Origin: an uncultured Agathobaculum sp.
GTDB taxonomy: Bacteria > Bacillota > Clostridia > Oscillospirales > Butyricicoccaceae
DNA: 64,000 nt
Reading direction: 5' to 3'
Assembly (NCBI RefSeq): GCF_944384765.1
Contig: NZ_CALWUM010000001.1
Location: 124,001 to 188,000, forward strand
How positions within the stretch are numbered: the first letter of the stretch is position 1; each line of letters starts with the position of its first letter. The position numbers and the translations under genes are program-made. Below are positions 30,478 to 39,961 of the stretch, piece after piece. Under the pieces are notes generated by a model. It searched no databases. It was given only the letters and a program-made list of their open reading frames with translations, and was not told the origin of the DNA.

Positions 30478-33072
30478 TCACACGGTCTCGGTCTCGGCTT
30501 CGGGCTCAGGTTTGGCCTTATTGCCGCCGCCCAGGCTGTCGATGATTGTGATGACCAGGCCGCGGATCGAGTTCTCGGTCGTGCGGTAAGGCGCGATGCG
30601 CAGCGTGTAGCAGCGTCCGTTCATCGCGGTCACTTCCCGGTCGATCGAAACCAGGCTCTTGAGCACCTTTTTCGCGTCGTTCTCGATCTGTTCATCCGGG
30701 AAGCTGTGCGCAAAGATCTGCAGCGGACGGCCGATATCGTGCTCCATCAGCTGGAACTCGCGCCCGACATACTCGGTGAACTTGCGGATGTTGAGGTTGC
30801 TGTCCACAAACAGAATGCCGATCATGGTCGAGGACAGGAAGTTGGACAGGTCGTTGGTCATCATGGTCAGCTCGTCCAGCTTGAGCTGGTGCTCGGTGTT
30901 GACCGTGTACAGCTCCTCGTTGACCGACTGCAGCTCCTCGGTCGAGCTTTGCAGCTCCTCGTTGGCGGTCAGCAGCTCCTCATTGGTGGCCTGCAGCTCG
31001 CCGTTGACCGTCTCCAGCCGCTGGATGGTCGCGCGCAGGTCGCTCTGCGAGGCCTGGAACTCATGCTCCAGCTCGGCAATGCGCCGCGCGGCGGTCTCAT
31101 CCACATCGTATTTCTCGGTCACGCCGCCTACATCCGGGCTCTTGTTCTCCAGGAACAGCACAGCGGTCAGCTGGTTGTCCCCGTCGCCCCCCTCCTCCGC
31201 GCCGGGCACGGGCTGCACGAGCAGGTTGATCACCCGCCGCCCCTGCGGCAGGTCGACCGGCACATCGGTGTAGGTGACCGCCGTGTGCTCCGACCGGCTG
31301 CGGCTGAGCGCGGTCGCGGCGACCAGATTGAGGTCCTTGTGCAGCATACTGAAGAAGTTGAGCGTCGCCTTGCCCGGTGCCAGCGTCAGGTAATCCGCAT
31401 AATTGCCGAAGAAATGGAGCACATTGTCCTCCGCATCCAGCACAACCGCCGCGGGCATGAACGCTTCCAGGCACTTGATATAGGTGTTGCCCGGTGTATC
31501 GTCCTCCGGCTGACCGCTTGCTACGCTTGCGCTGCGCAGCGAGATCGCGTTGATATTCGGGATGTTGAACGTCGGGGGTGCAAGATCCTCCACCTTGCCT
31601 TCCCCTTTGTGTATGTAGATTTTTTCCGCGCCGCACACCGGCTTGAACAGGCTGACGTATTCGCCCGCGGTCTCGCTTTTGCCGAGGAACAGATAGCCGT
31701 TGTTCTTGAGCGCCGAATGGAAGATCGCAAACAGACCCCGGCGCAGCACGGGCTGGAAATAAATCATCACATTGCGGCAGCAGATCAGGTCGAGCTTGCC
31801 GAACGGCGGGTCGGAAAACATATTGTGCGTGGCAAACACGATCATGCGGCGGATCTCGCGCACCACCTGATACTGGTCGTTCTGCTTGACAAAAAACTTC
31901 GCCAGCCGGTCGGCCGAGACGTCGTCGATGATATTCTCGGAATAAACGCCCTTGCTCGCCTTCTCGATCGACTTACTGTCCACGTCGGTCGCAAAGATCT
32001 TGACGTCCCGCTTGGTTTGCAGCTCCTCCATCGCCTCCTGAAACAGGATCGCGAGCGAGTAGGCCTCCTCGCCGGTCGAGCAGCCCGCGCTCCACACGCG
32101 GATGGGGTCGTTTTCCTTGGTGCGCTCGATGATCTTATAGATCGCATTGTATTTGAGCTTTTCAAAAAAGCCCGGATCGCGGAAGAAGTTGGTCACGCCG
32201 ATCAGGATCTCCTTGATCAGGGTGTTGACCTCCTCCGGATTGTCGCCCAGCAGGCGGGCGAACTCGGTCAGCGTTGCGCTGTGCGTGACCATCATGCGGC
32301 GTTCGATGCGGCGCAGGATGGTCGACCGCTTATAATAGGTGAAATCAATCCCGCAGGCATTTTTCAGAATGGTGTAAATGTGGGAAAGCGTTTCCTCTTC
32401 GGAAAACAGCTCCTCATCCTCGGCAAACACACCGTCCGGCTTGTGGCTGCGGATGAGCGCCGGCGCATTGGAAAAATTGAGGATCTCGTCGGCGATCTCC
32501 TCCGGGGACAGGACAAAATCCGCCAGCCCGGTCATGATGACGTTTTTGGGCATACCGTCGAACTTGGCGGTCTCCGGCTCCTGCGCGATGACCAGGCCGC
32601 CGTACTCCTTGACGACCTTGATGCCGTTGGTGCCGTCCGATCCGGTGCCGGACAGCACAACCACGATCGAATGCTCGCGCCGCTCCTCGGCCAGCGAAGT
32701 GAAAAACGTGTCGATCGGGTGGTTGAGCGTGCCGCCCACATAGTCGGTCAGCATCAGCTTGCCGTCCTTGATCGTCATATACTTTTTGGGAGGGATCAAA
32801 TAGACTGTGTTTGCACAGACCTGCATCCCGTTCTCCGCCTCAAACACGCGCATCTCGGTGTGCTTGCCCAGGATATCTGCCATAAAGCTCTTATAATCCG
32901 GCGACAGATGCTGCACCACAACGAAACTCAGCCCGCTGTTGGCCGGCATACAGCTGAAAAACTGCTGCAGCGCCTCCAGCCCGCCGGCCGAAGCGCCCAG
33001 GCCGATGATCAGCGGCTGGTCTTCTTTTGCAGTCTCCGCCGGAGGCGAATTGGTTTCTTTCACTTCGTTCAC
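30478..33072 (-). CDS. CheB-CheR-PAS fusion protein (methylesterase/methyltransferase)
   Basis: An 864-residue fusion. Residues about 20-205 are a CheB methylesterase (Ser in GLGASAGGLEAL, His in VVQHLSPDYKSF, Asp in LSGTGSDGTNG), without a receiver domain. About 225-490 is a CheR SAM-dependent methyltransferase (VWSAGCSTGEEAYSLAI, LICCRNVMIYF). A long linker, a coiled coil rich in NEELQSSTEELQSVNEELY (about 650-740) and a C-terminal PAS domain follow. Such fusions occur outside classical chemotaxis operons and are viewed as stand-alone sensors. No other chemotaxis gene is here; the 3' neighbour in the transcript is nothing else, and a GGDEF/EAL gene overlaps its start by 4 bases. Confidence 0.9.
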   Translation of the reverse strand: MNEVKETNSPPAETAKEDQPLIIGLGASAGGLEALQQFFSCMPANSGLSFVVVQHLSPDYKSFMADILGKHTEMRVFEAENGMQVCANTVYLIPPKKYMTIKDGKLMLTDYVGGTLNHPIDTFFTSLAEERREHSIVVVLSGTGSDGTNGIKVVKEYGGLVIAQEPETAKFDGMPKNVIMTGLADFVLSPEEIADEILNFSNAPALIRSHKPDGVFAEDEELFSEEETLSHIYTILKNACGIDFTYYKRSTILRRIERRMMVTHSATLTEFARLLGDNPEEVNTLIKEILIGVTNFFRDPGFFEKLKYNAIYKIIERTKENDPIRVWSAGCSTGEEAYSLAILFQEAMEELQTKRDVKIFATDVDSKSIEKASKGVYSENIIDDVSADRLAKFFVKQNDQYQVVREIRRMIVFATHNMFSDPPFGKLDLICCRNVMIYFQPVLRRGLFAIFHSALKNNGYLFLGKSETAGEYVSLFKPVCGAEKIYIHKGEGKVEDLAPPTFNIPNINAISLRSASVASGQPEDDTPGNTYIKCLEAFMPAAVVLDAEDNVLHFFGNYADYLTLAPGKATLNFFSMLHKDLNLVAATALSRSRSEHTAVTYTDVPVDLPQGRRVINLLVQPVPGAEEGGDGDNQLTAVLFLENKSPDVGGVTEKYDVDETAARRIAELEHEFQASQSDLRATIQRLETVNGELQATNEELLTANEELQSSTEELQSVNEELYTVNTEHQLKLDELTMMTNDLSNFLSSTMIGILFVDSNLNIRKFTEYVGREFQLMEHDIGRPLQIFAHSFPDEQIENDAKKVLKSLVSIDREVTAMNGRCYTLRIAPYRTTENSIRGLVITIIDSLGGGNKAKPEPEAETETV

Positions 33073-36000
33073 AATGATTCCTCCTTTTTGCTCGTATTTT
33101 TCCCATGCCCTGCCGGATGCAGATACTTGCGCGCAAACTGCTTTGCCGGCATCGGCCGGTCGTAATAAAATCCCTGTGCGTAAACGCAGCCCGCTGTCTT
33201 GAGCGCGGTCAGCTGCGCTTCATTTTCCACGCCCTCGGCCACGCAGGTCATGCCCTGCTTTTTGCAGATGCGGGCGATGTCCTTGACCATCATCCGGCCA
33301 ACCTCATTGCCGGACAGGCCCGCGACCAGGCTGCGGTCCAGTTTCACTGTGTCGAATTTCACATTGGTAAAAGCGGATACATTGGCATATTTGGAACCGA
33401 AATCGTCCAGCCCGAACCGGATGCCGAACTCGTGCAGCTGTTCCATGATCGCGTTGAGCGTCACCTTTTCCGCATTGCCCGCGCTTTCGGTGATCTCCAC
33501 CTCAAGCAGTCCGTCCGGCAGCTCGGGATAGCGGCTCTGGATCGCCAGGATGGACGCCACGATCGTGGAGTCGAACAGCGTGATGCGGGAGAAGTTGACC
33601 GAAACCGGCACCAGCTCCATCCCCTGTTCGCGCCAGCGGTCCATCTGGGCCAGCGTCTGGTCGAGCACAAACAGATCCAGATCGCGTATGCTGCCGTTTT
33701 TCTCCATCGCTTCGATAAACTTGCCCGGCAGGATGATCTTGCCGTCCTCATCCACGCCGCGCACCAGCGCCTCCGCCCCCACCAGCTTGCCGGTGCGGAT
33801 ATCGATCTGGGGCTGGAAGAACACGGTAAACCGGCCGTCCTTCGTGGCGGCGCCCACATTCGGGTAATCGGCCGTCAGCATACGCCGCGCCTCCGGATGC
33901 GCGCAGCGCATGATCGTACGCGCCTCCTCAGCCAGCTTTTTCCCTTCAAACACGCCGTCCGACCAGGTGTGCCCGATGCGCACCTCCTGCGGATAGCGGC
34001 GGCGCAGCTGCATCCCCAGCCGCACACACCGGCCGGAGAACACCTGCTGGGTGATATTCGGGCTGAGCACCACAAACTCCGCATCCCAGGTGCGGAACAG
34101 CACGCCGCTGCCGAATATGTCGGCCAGCGTTTCATAAACATAGGCCAGCAGCCTGCCCCCGTATTCAAACCCGCGTGTACTGTTGATCTTGGACCAGCCC
34201 GGCACATCCACGCAGACCGCGCCGAGCGAACTGTAATGGTCGGAGGTGAAGGAGCTGACCGTGTTGGTAAAATCGCGCAGGTTGGGCATCTCGTTGAGGG
34301 CGTCGGTCACAGCCCCCTCGTCCCGCAGCTGCTTTTTGCCCTGGAAGCGCTGCCGCTCCCGCAGCATATGCGGCACCAGCGCGTCAAACAGCGCGGCATC
34401 CGTCGCGTGCTCATGCGGGTTTTCGATGCATAAAAAGCTGTCCAGCCGGTCCTCCTGTATCATCGGCACCACCGTATAGCGCCACACATCCTCCACGGTG
34501 CGTCCCAGGCGCAGCATATTTTTCTGATCCCGCGTCAGGAAGACCGGCGCCCGTTCCTTCATGCAGCGCGCCAGCAGCGGAAAACGCTCGAATGCCATGC
34601 CGGTCACGGCCTGCTGGATGCTGCGTTTTTTCACATTGGTCCACTCATACGGCATGGTGATGATACGCCGCCCCTCGCCCGCGCGCAGCAGATAGACGCG
34701 GTCGGCCTTGTAATACAGGCCAAGGTTGTGCAGCACACCCTGCATCGATCCCTCGAGCGAGTCCGCGTCGAGCATCGACGAGATACAGTCGTAGGCCACC
34801 TGTTTTTCCTGTTCGGAAAGCGGGCGGCGCTTGCCCGGCGTATATACGTCGATCCGGTCCTCCCTTGCGCTTTTCTGTATCTCGGTCCAGGCCCAGTCGT
34901 CATCCTCATGCGGGAACGCGACGATATCCACCGCGGCGTTTTGCCACAGCGTGCACACCTGTGTGGCCTGAAACAGCATTTCACTGTATAGTGCGCTTCC
35001 GCCGTGCCCATACACCGTGCCTGCCACAAAGCGCACCGGCGCCAGCCGGACTGCATCGGCCAGCACAAGGCGGACAAAGGCAAAGGCGCTTTCGATCTGC
35101 CGGCGCAGATCCGCTTTGGCGCGCGCCTCCGGATAAAACACGATCAACTCGTCGCGGCCATACCGGCCCAGGACGCAGTTCGCGCCCAGGCTGACCGACA
35201 GCGCAATCGCAATATAGTGCCGCTCGCGGTCCATCTCGCTGCTGCCCGCAGCCTGCAGCTTGGACAGGCCGCACAGCCGGATCACGGTCAGCGCGCAGGT
35301 GCCGCTGCGCCGGTTGTGCAGGATCGCCTCGATCATCGCGCGCGCCGTCGCGCGGTCATACAGGCCGGTGGCCGTATCCCGGACCGGCGCGCTTTCCAGC
35401 ATATCCTCCCAGCGGTGCCGGCGGTCCGCCAGGCTGAGATAGGTGAACAGATAGACCTCGTGCGTCAGCGGGTCCTCCACCAGGTTGATCACATGATAAA
35501 CCCAGCGGATGCTGCCGCTGCCGTCCGCCCGCCGGTATTCCGCAGCAAGCCAGTGCCTGCCGGCCTCAAGCGCCTGCAGCATCCTGTCCCGGTCGAACAG
35601 CACGTGCAGCGCCTTGCGGTCATCGTCGGAAAATACCTTTTTTTCCTCCCGCGCCAGCAGCTGCGTGCAGCTCTCGCCGCCCGCGCCGCCGCTCATATCG
35701 CGTCCCTCGATCCACAGATTGCGCAGGCTGTCCCGCGTCAGGTTGGCCCGCAGGCCGAGGATCAGATCGGGCATCAGCGCCTCGGGCATCGGCCGCTTGA
35801 GGATCGAGCGCGTCGTCTCGCTGTTTGCCGCGTTGAACAAATCCTCCATCACGCCCACCGCCTTGACGGCGCGGCCAGCCTCGTCATACAGCATCCGGTA
35901 GGACATCGCCACCCAGCGGTAACAGCCGGTCTCCTGATAGCGGACAATGAAGTTGCCGTATCCCTGGGTCTTGCCGCCGAGCAATTCGTCGGCAAATTCG

Positions 36001-37163
36001 CGGAACCGGGAGATCGAATCCGTATGCACCCAGCCACTGCCGATCAGCGATTCCGGGAATTTGGCGTTGCCGGCGTCGGCAGCGGCCGGCCTGCCGCCGC
36101 TGTCAAATATATTCACCCGCCGCCGCGCGATATCGACCTCCCACAAAATCTGCGGTGTTTGTGAAAAGGCGATGCGCAGGCGCTCATTTACCTGCTGCAG
36201 GCGGTTTTCATTTTCCTTATAGGCGGAAATATCCGCCACGGTCACCAGAATCACCGAGCTGGGGTTGCCGTAGCCGATCTTTTTGGCTCGAACGTGCCAC
36301 CACATCCACCGGCCGTCCTCCGCCCGGATGCGGCAGGTGTATTCGGTTACGCCCTCCCCCGCCGCGGCCTGGCTCAGCATATCCTCCAGCCCGGCCATAT
36401 CGTCCGGATGGACGGATTTCCCGACCGGCCGGGGCAGCGCAAACGCCTTGGGCTCACAGCCGATCAGGCGGCAAAAACTCGGGCTGACGTAGATCATCTG
36501 CATGGGATTGCCTTCCTCCACCAGTGCAACGCCGCTGTCCATGCATTCCAGCAGGCTCGCCAGCGGCACGCTGTTGAAGGATATCACGGTCTGGGGAGCC
36601 GCGTCCTGCGCATCCCCGTCCATATGCAGGCAGAAGCCGCCCCGCTTCTGGTTTTTGACCTCATAAAGCGCCATATCTGCGGAATGATACAGGCTGGAAA
36701 AATCCGGCGCCCGGTTAAAGCTCAGGTGAACGCCCACACTCGCCGACAGGCTGATGTTTGCCCCGCTGCTCAGCGTGATCTGCAGGCGCTGGCAGATCTG
36801 CTCCGCCTTGTTCCGCACCAGCTTTTCCGTGATCCGCCCGGAGAGAAAGACGATAAATTCATCACCGCCCAGACGGCCGAGGATGTCGGTCGCCCGAAAC
36901 AGCCCGGACAGGATATGCGCTGCCTGCTGGATCACCAGATCCCCTGCCTGATGGCCGAGACGGTCGTTTACCTGCTTGAAGTGATCCAGATCGATGACGA
37001 ACAGGGCGCAGCAGTCCCCCTCCGGCAGATACTGCAGCCGGCGGCGGATATAGTTCTCCGCGGTTTCCCGGTTGAGTAAATTGGACAACGCATCCTTGTT
37101 GGCGCGTTCCTGCAGCTGCCGGAGCGCAGCCGAATCCATCATAACGGATTCCTTCTCCTGCAT
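33069..37163 (-). CDS. Very large multidomain GGDEF/EAL protein (c-di-GMP turnover)
   Basis: About 1364 residues. Near the N terminus is a canonical GGDEF domain (RLGGDEFIVF, 97-106), then one or two PAS domains (VALVEEGNPMQMIYVSPSFCRLIG), a second degenerate GGDEF (GRYGRDELIVFYP), a GAF-like region, a third degenerate GGDEF (TWDAEFVVLSP) and a C-terminal EAL domain with EALVRG, EVEITES, GLDDFGSKYANVSAF, VKLDRSLV and VAEGVENEAQL. It could both make and break cyclic di-GMP. There is no membrane segment. The start at 37163 follows AAGGGGG; 37142 is also possible. It overlaps the CheB-CheR gene by 4 bases, so the two form a signalling pair. Confidence 0.9.
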   Translation of the reverse strand: MQEKESVMMDSAALRQLQERANKDALSNLLNRETAENYIRRRLQYLPEGDCCALFVIDLDHFKQVNDRLGHQAGDLVIQQAAHILSGLFRATDILGRLGGDEFIVFLSGRITEKLVRNKAEQICQRLQITLSSGANISLSASVGVHLSFNRAPDFSSLYHSADMALYEVKNQKRGGFCLHMDGDAQDAAPQTVISFNSVPLASLLECMDSGVALVEEGNPMQMIYVSPSFCRLIGCEPKAFALPRPVGKSVHPDDMAGLEDMLSQAAAGEGVTEYTCRIRAEDGRWMWWHVRAKKIGYGNPSSVILVTVADISAYKENENRLQQVNERLRIAFSQTPQILWEVDIARRRVNIFDSGGRPAAADAGNAKFPESLIGSGWVHTDSISRFREFADELLGGKTQGYGNFIVRYQETGCYRWVAMSYRMLYDEAGRAVKAVGVMEDLFNAANSETTRSILKRPMPEALMPDLILGLRANLTRDSLRNLWIEGRDMSGGAGGESCTQLLAREEKKVFSDDDRKALHVLFDRDRMLQALEAGRHWLAAEYRRADGSGSIRWVYHVINLVEDPLTHEVYLFTYLSLADRRHRWEDMLESAPVRDTATGLYDRATARAMIEAILHNRRSGTCALTVIRLCGLSKLQAAGSSEMDRERHYIAIALSVSLGANCVLGRYGRDELIVFYPEARAKADLRRQIESAFAFVRLVLADAVRLAPVRFVAGTVYGHGGSALYSEMLFQATQVCTLWQNAAVDIVAFPHEDDDWAWTEIQKSAREDRIDVYTPGKRRPLSEQEKQVAYDCISSMLDADSLEGSMQGVLHNLGLYYKADRVYLLRAGEGRRIITMPYEWTNVKKRSIQQAVTGMAFERFPLLARCMKERAPVFLTRDQKNMLRLGRTVEDVWRYTVVPMIQEDRLDSFLCIENPHEHATDAALFDALVPHMLRERQRFQGKKQLRDEGAVTDALNEMPNLRDFTNTVSSFTSDHYSSLGAVCVDVPGWSKINSTRGFEYGGRLLAYVYETLADIFGSGVLFRTWDAEFVVLSPNITQQVFSGRCVRLGMQLRRRYPQEVRIGHTWSDGVFEGKKLAEEARTIMRCAHPEARRMLTADYPNVGAATKDGRFTVFFQPQIDIRTGKLVGAEALVRGVDEDGKIILPGKFIEAMEKNGSIRDLDLFVLDQTLAQMDRWREQGMELVPVSVNFSRITLFDSTIVASILAIQSRYPELPDGLLEVEITESAGNAEKVTLNAIMEQLHEFGIRFGLDDFGSKYANVSAFTNVKFDTVKLDRSLVAGLSGNEVGRMMVKDIARICKKQGMTCVAEGVENEAQLTALKTAGCVYAQGFYYDRPMPAKQFARKYLHPAGHGKNTSKKEESL

Positions 37164-37314
37164 AGGTTTGATCCCCCTTCTTCCGCCTGTTCGCTTGCTG
37201 CAAGGCCCTGTTTGCCTTTTTGCGGCGGTGTTTTCAGCTTGATTACAAATGGGGACAGATTCGCTTTTCTGTCTGTTTCTGTGATCTGACCTGCCTGTTT
37301 GTCTACTTGACTCT

Positions 37315-37323
37315 ATTATATCA
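37315..37323 (-). promoter_or_regulatory. Extended -10 promoter of the GGDEF/EAL gene
   Basis: TGATATAAT on the minus strand (-10 at 37315-37320) with a poor -35. The leader of about 145 bases shows no c-di-GMP riboswitch that I recognise. Confidence 0.55.
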
Positions 37324-37399
37324 TATTTTGGGGAAATTGGTCGATTTCCTCCGCAATTTATTTCCATTTTACCTATCCCCCGTCCGCCGCAGACAGGCA

Positions 37400-37435
37400 T
37401 TGACAGACCGCCTATTATCGTATACTATATATAGT
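37400..37435 (+). promoter_or_regulatory. nrdJ promoter with NrdR-like box
   Basis: TTGACA (37400-37405), 17 bases, TACTAT (37423-37428). The palindrome ACTATATATAGT (37424-37435) overlaps the -10 and matches the NrdR-box core. A weaker AT-rich copy lies near 37456-37471. Confidence 0.65.
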
Positions 37436-37481
37436 GCACCTAATCCAAAATCTATACACGATATATTATCGGAGGTTTCCT

Positions 37482-39824
37482 ATGAATGTAAAAAAGCGCA
37501 GCGGCACGGTCGTGCCCTTCGACGCCGGCTTTATCCAGCGCGCCATCACGCTGGCTGCCGCCGCCGCAGGCGAGCACGATGAGGACGCCATCGAGCGCGT
37601 CACCGAAGCCGTCACAGCCAAGCTCGCCGCACGCGGCGAGGACACAGTCTATATTGAAAGCATCCAGGACACGGTCGAGGAGACCCTGCTCGAACAGCAG
37701 CTGTATCACACGGCCCGGGCCTATATCCGCTACCGCATTGAAAAACAGAAGGAGCGCGGCCGCGGCAAGGAGGAGGAGGGCCTGCTCTCCCGCGAATTTT
37801 TAAGCCCCTATAAGCACGCGCCCAACCCCATGGGCCAGCTGGGCGCCTTTGTCTATACGCGCACCTATTCGCGCTTCCTGCCCCGGCTGGGCCGCCGCGA
37901 GTTCTGGTGGGAGACCGTGCGCCGCGCGGTCGAATACAACTGCTCGCTCGCGCCCACCCCGCGCGAGGAGGCGGAAAAGCTGTTCGACAACATCTATCAT
38001 ATGCGGCAGTTCCTGTCCGGACGCACGCTGTGGGTGGGCGGCACGCCGGTGGCGGAGATGTACCCCATGGCAAACTACAACTGTGCCTTCACGGTCATCG
38101 ACAACTTCACCGCCTACCACGACCTGTTCTACCTGCTGATGGTAGGCAGCGGCGTGGGCGTGCGCGTGTTGCAAAGCGACGCGGACAAGCTGCCGCCCGT
38201 GCGCACCGATCTGGAGATCCTGCACAAGTCCTATGATCCGGTGCCGCCCTATGCGCGCCTGGAATACACCGACCTAACCTTTGCGCACGACACCGCCACC
38301 CTCACCGTGGGCGACTCCAAAGAGGGCTGGGCGCAGGCGCTGACCCATTATTTTGACCTGCTCTCCAACCGCGAATACCGCAAGATCCACCGCCTGATCG
38401 TGGTATACGACTCGATCCGCCCCAAGGGCGAAAAGCTGCGCACCTTCGGCGGCACGGCCAGCGGCTACGGCTCGATGATGTCCATGCTGGACAAGATCCA
38501 CAAGGTGGTCGCCGCGGCGGGCAAACGCGAGAGCACGGTCTGGACCGCGCTGCGGCCGATCGACCTGTTGGACATCGCCAACATCATCGGCGAGAACGTG
38601 GTCTCGGGCGGCGTGCGCCGCACCTCGGAGATCGGCCTGATCGACGCGGACGACCAGACGTGCATCCAGGCCAAGAGCAACCTGTACCGTCAGGTGCGCG
38701 GCCATTGGGAGATCGACAAGTCGATCGCCCACCGCCAGATGAGCAACAACTCGATCTACTACCGCCACAAGCCCGCCCGCGAGAAGCTGCACTGGCACTT
38801 GCAGCAGATGCGCTACTCAGGCGAACCGGGCTGGATCAACGAGGAGGCCGGCGCCAAGCGCCGCCCCAACTTCAACGGCTGCAACCCCTGCGGCGAAATC
38901 CTGCTGGACAGCAATGGCCTGTGCAACCTGACCACGGTCAACGTGATGGCCTTTGTGCGGGACGGCAAGCTGGACCGCAAGGCCCTGCTCGAAGCGCAGC
39001 GCCTGTCCGTGCGCGCGGGCTACCGCATGACCTGCCGCGAACTTGAGCTGTTCCGCTGGAACGCCGTGCAGCAGCGCGACCGCCTGCTCGGCTGCTCGCT
39101 GACCGGCTGGCAGGATATGGTCAACGCCACCGGCCTGGACCGCGATGCACAGATCGCCCTGCTTGAGGAGCTGCGCGAAACCGCGCACACGGCGGCCAAG
39201 TCCATCGCCGCGCGTCTGGGCGGTAACGAGCCCCTGCTTGTGACCACGCTCAAGCCCGAGGGCACGTTGTCCCTGCTGCCGACCGTGTCGAGCGGTGTGC
39301 ACTATTCGCACGCGCCCTATTATATCCGCCGCGTGCGCATCACCGCGGCCGACCCGCTGTGCAAGGTGTGCGAGGACCTGGGTTATCCGGTGCTGCCCGA
39401 GGTTGGCCAGGACCCGGATGACCCGATCACCAAGGTGGTCGAATTCCCGGTCAAGGCGCCCGAGGGCCGCGTCAAGGCGGATGTATCCGCTATCGAGCAG
39501 CTCGAAACCTACAAGATGTTCATGCAGCACTATGTAGACCACAACTGCTCGATCACGGTCCATGTGCGCGAAAACGAGTGGGACGCGGTCGAACAGTGGG
39601 TGTGGGACAACTGGGACGACGTGGTCGCCCTGTCCTTCCTCAGCTATGACGACAGCTTTTACGAGCTGATGCCCTACGAGGCCATCACCCAGGCGGAGTA
39701 TGAACGCCGTCTGTCCGAGATGAAGCCGTTCAACCCCTCGCTGCTCTCGCGCTACGAGCAGGAGGAGACCGAGCTGGACATCGGCGACTCCGAGTGCGTC
39801 AACGGCGTGTGCCCGGTGCGGTAA
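37482..39824 (+). CDS. nrdJ: Vitamin B12-dependent ribonucleotide reductase (class II)
   Basis: A 780-residue class II reductase that makes deoxyribonucleotides with adenosylcobalamin and needs no oxygen. Residues 1-90 form an ATP-cone (VKKRSGTVVPFDAGFIQRAI). Catalytic parts are MANYNCAFTVID (first active-site Cys), MSNNSIYYR, NGCNPCGEILLDSNGLCNLTTVN (thiyl Cys and Glu) and TLKPEGTLSLL. The tail ECVNGVCPVR has the redox-active Cys pair. GGAGG precedes the ATG. It stands alone with its own promoter, NrdR-like box and terminators. No B12 riboswitch lies in the short leader. Confidence 0.95.
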   Translation: MNVKKRSGTVVPFDAGFIQRAITLAAAAAGEHDEDAIERVTEAVTAKLAARGEDTVYIESIQDTVEETLLEQQLYHTARAYIRYRIEKQKERGRGKEEEGLLSREFLSPYKHAPNPMGQLGAFVYTRTYSRFLPRLGRREFWWETVRRAVEYNCSLAPTPREEAEKLFDNIYHMRQFLSGRTLWVGGTPVAEMYPMANYNCAFTVIDNFTAYHDLFYLLMVGSGVGVRVLQSDADKLPPVRTDLEILHKSYDPVPPYARLEYTDLTFAHDTATLTVGDSKEGWAQALTHYFDLLSNREYRKIHRLIVVYDSIRPKGEKLRTFGGTASGYGSMMSMLDKIHKVVAAAGKRESTVWTALRPIDLLDIANIIGENVVSGGVRRTSEIGLIDADDQTCIQAKSNLYRQVRGHWEIDKSIAHRQMSNNSIYYRHKPAREKLHWHLQQMRYSGEPGWINEEAGAKRRPNFNGCNPCGEILLDSNGLCNLTTVNVMAFVRDGKLDRKALLEAQRLSVRAGYRMTCRELELFRWNAVQQRDRLLGCSLTGWQDMVNATGLDRDAQIALLEELRETAHTAAKSIAARLGGNEPLLVTTLKPEGTLSLLPTVSSGVHYSHAPYYIRRVRITAADPLCKVCEDLGYPVLPEVGQDPDDPITKVVEFPVKAPEGRVKADVSAIEQLETYKMFMQHYVDHNCSITVHVRENEWDAVEQWVWDNWDDVVALSFLSYDDSFYELMPYEAITQAEYERRLSEMKPFNPSLLSRYEQEETELDIGDSECVNGVCPVR

Positions 39825-39836
39825 CACTCCAAATGG

Positions 39837-39906
39837 AAAAAGAGCGGCTTCTCGGCCGCTCTTTTCTTGTCAATCAAAAAACGCAGGGTGTATCCCTGCG
39901 TTTTTA
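39837..39906. terminator. Two tandem bidirectional terminators between nrdJ and prfC
   Basis: AAAAGAGCGGC..GGCCGCTCTTTT (39837-39866) and AAAAACGCAGGG-TGTAT-CCCTGCGTTTTT (39876-39906). The pair serves both convergent genes. Confidence 0.88.
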
Positions 39907-39961
39907 TACAAGCGTGCAATTTTGTGTGCCGTATGCGGCGCGCTTCCATGGAGGCGCGCTT

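Noticed and set aside
30706-33165. 819-codon plus-strand frame opposite the CheB-CheR fusion
   Set aside because: Composition (Arg, His, Gln, Val rich) and exact overlap with a well-supported gene on the minus strand mark it as an antisense shadow.
37164-37400. c-di-GMP riboswitch before the GGDEF/EAL gene
   Set aside because: The leader has no GEMM-like conserved blocks that I can recognise.
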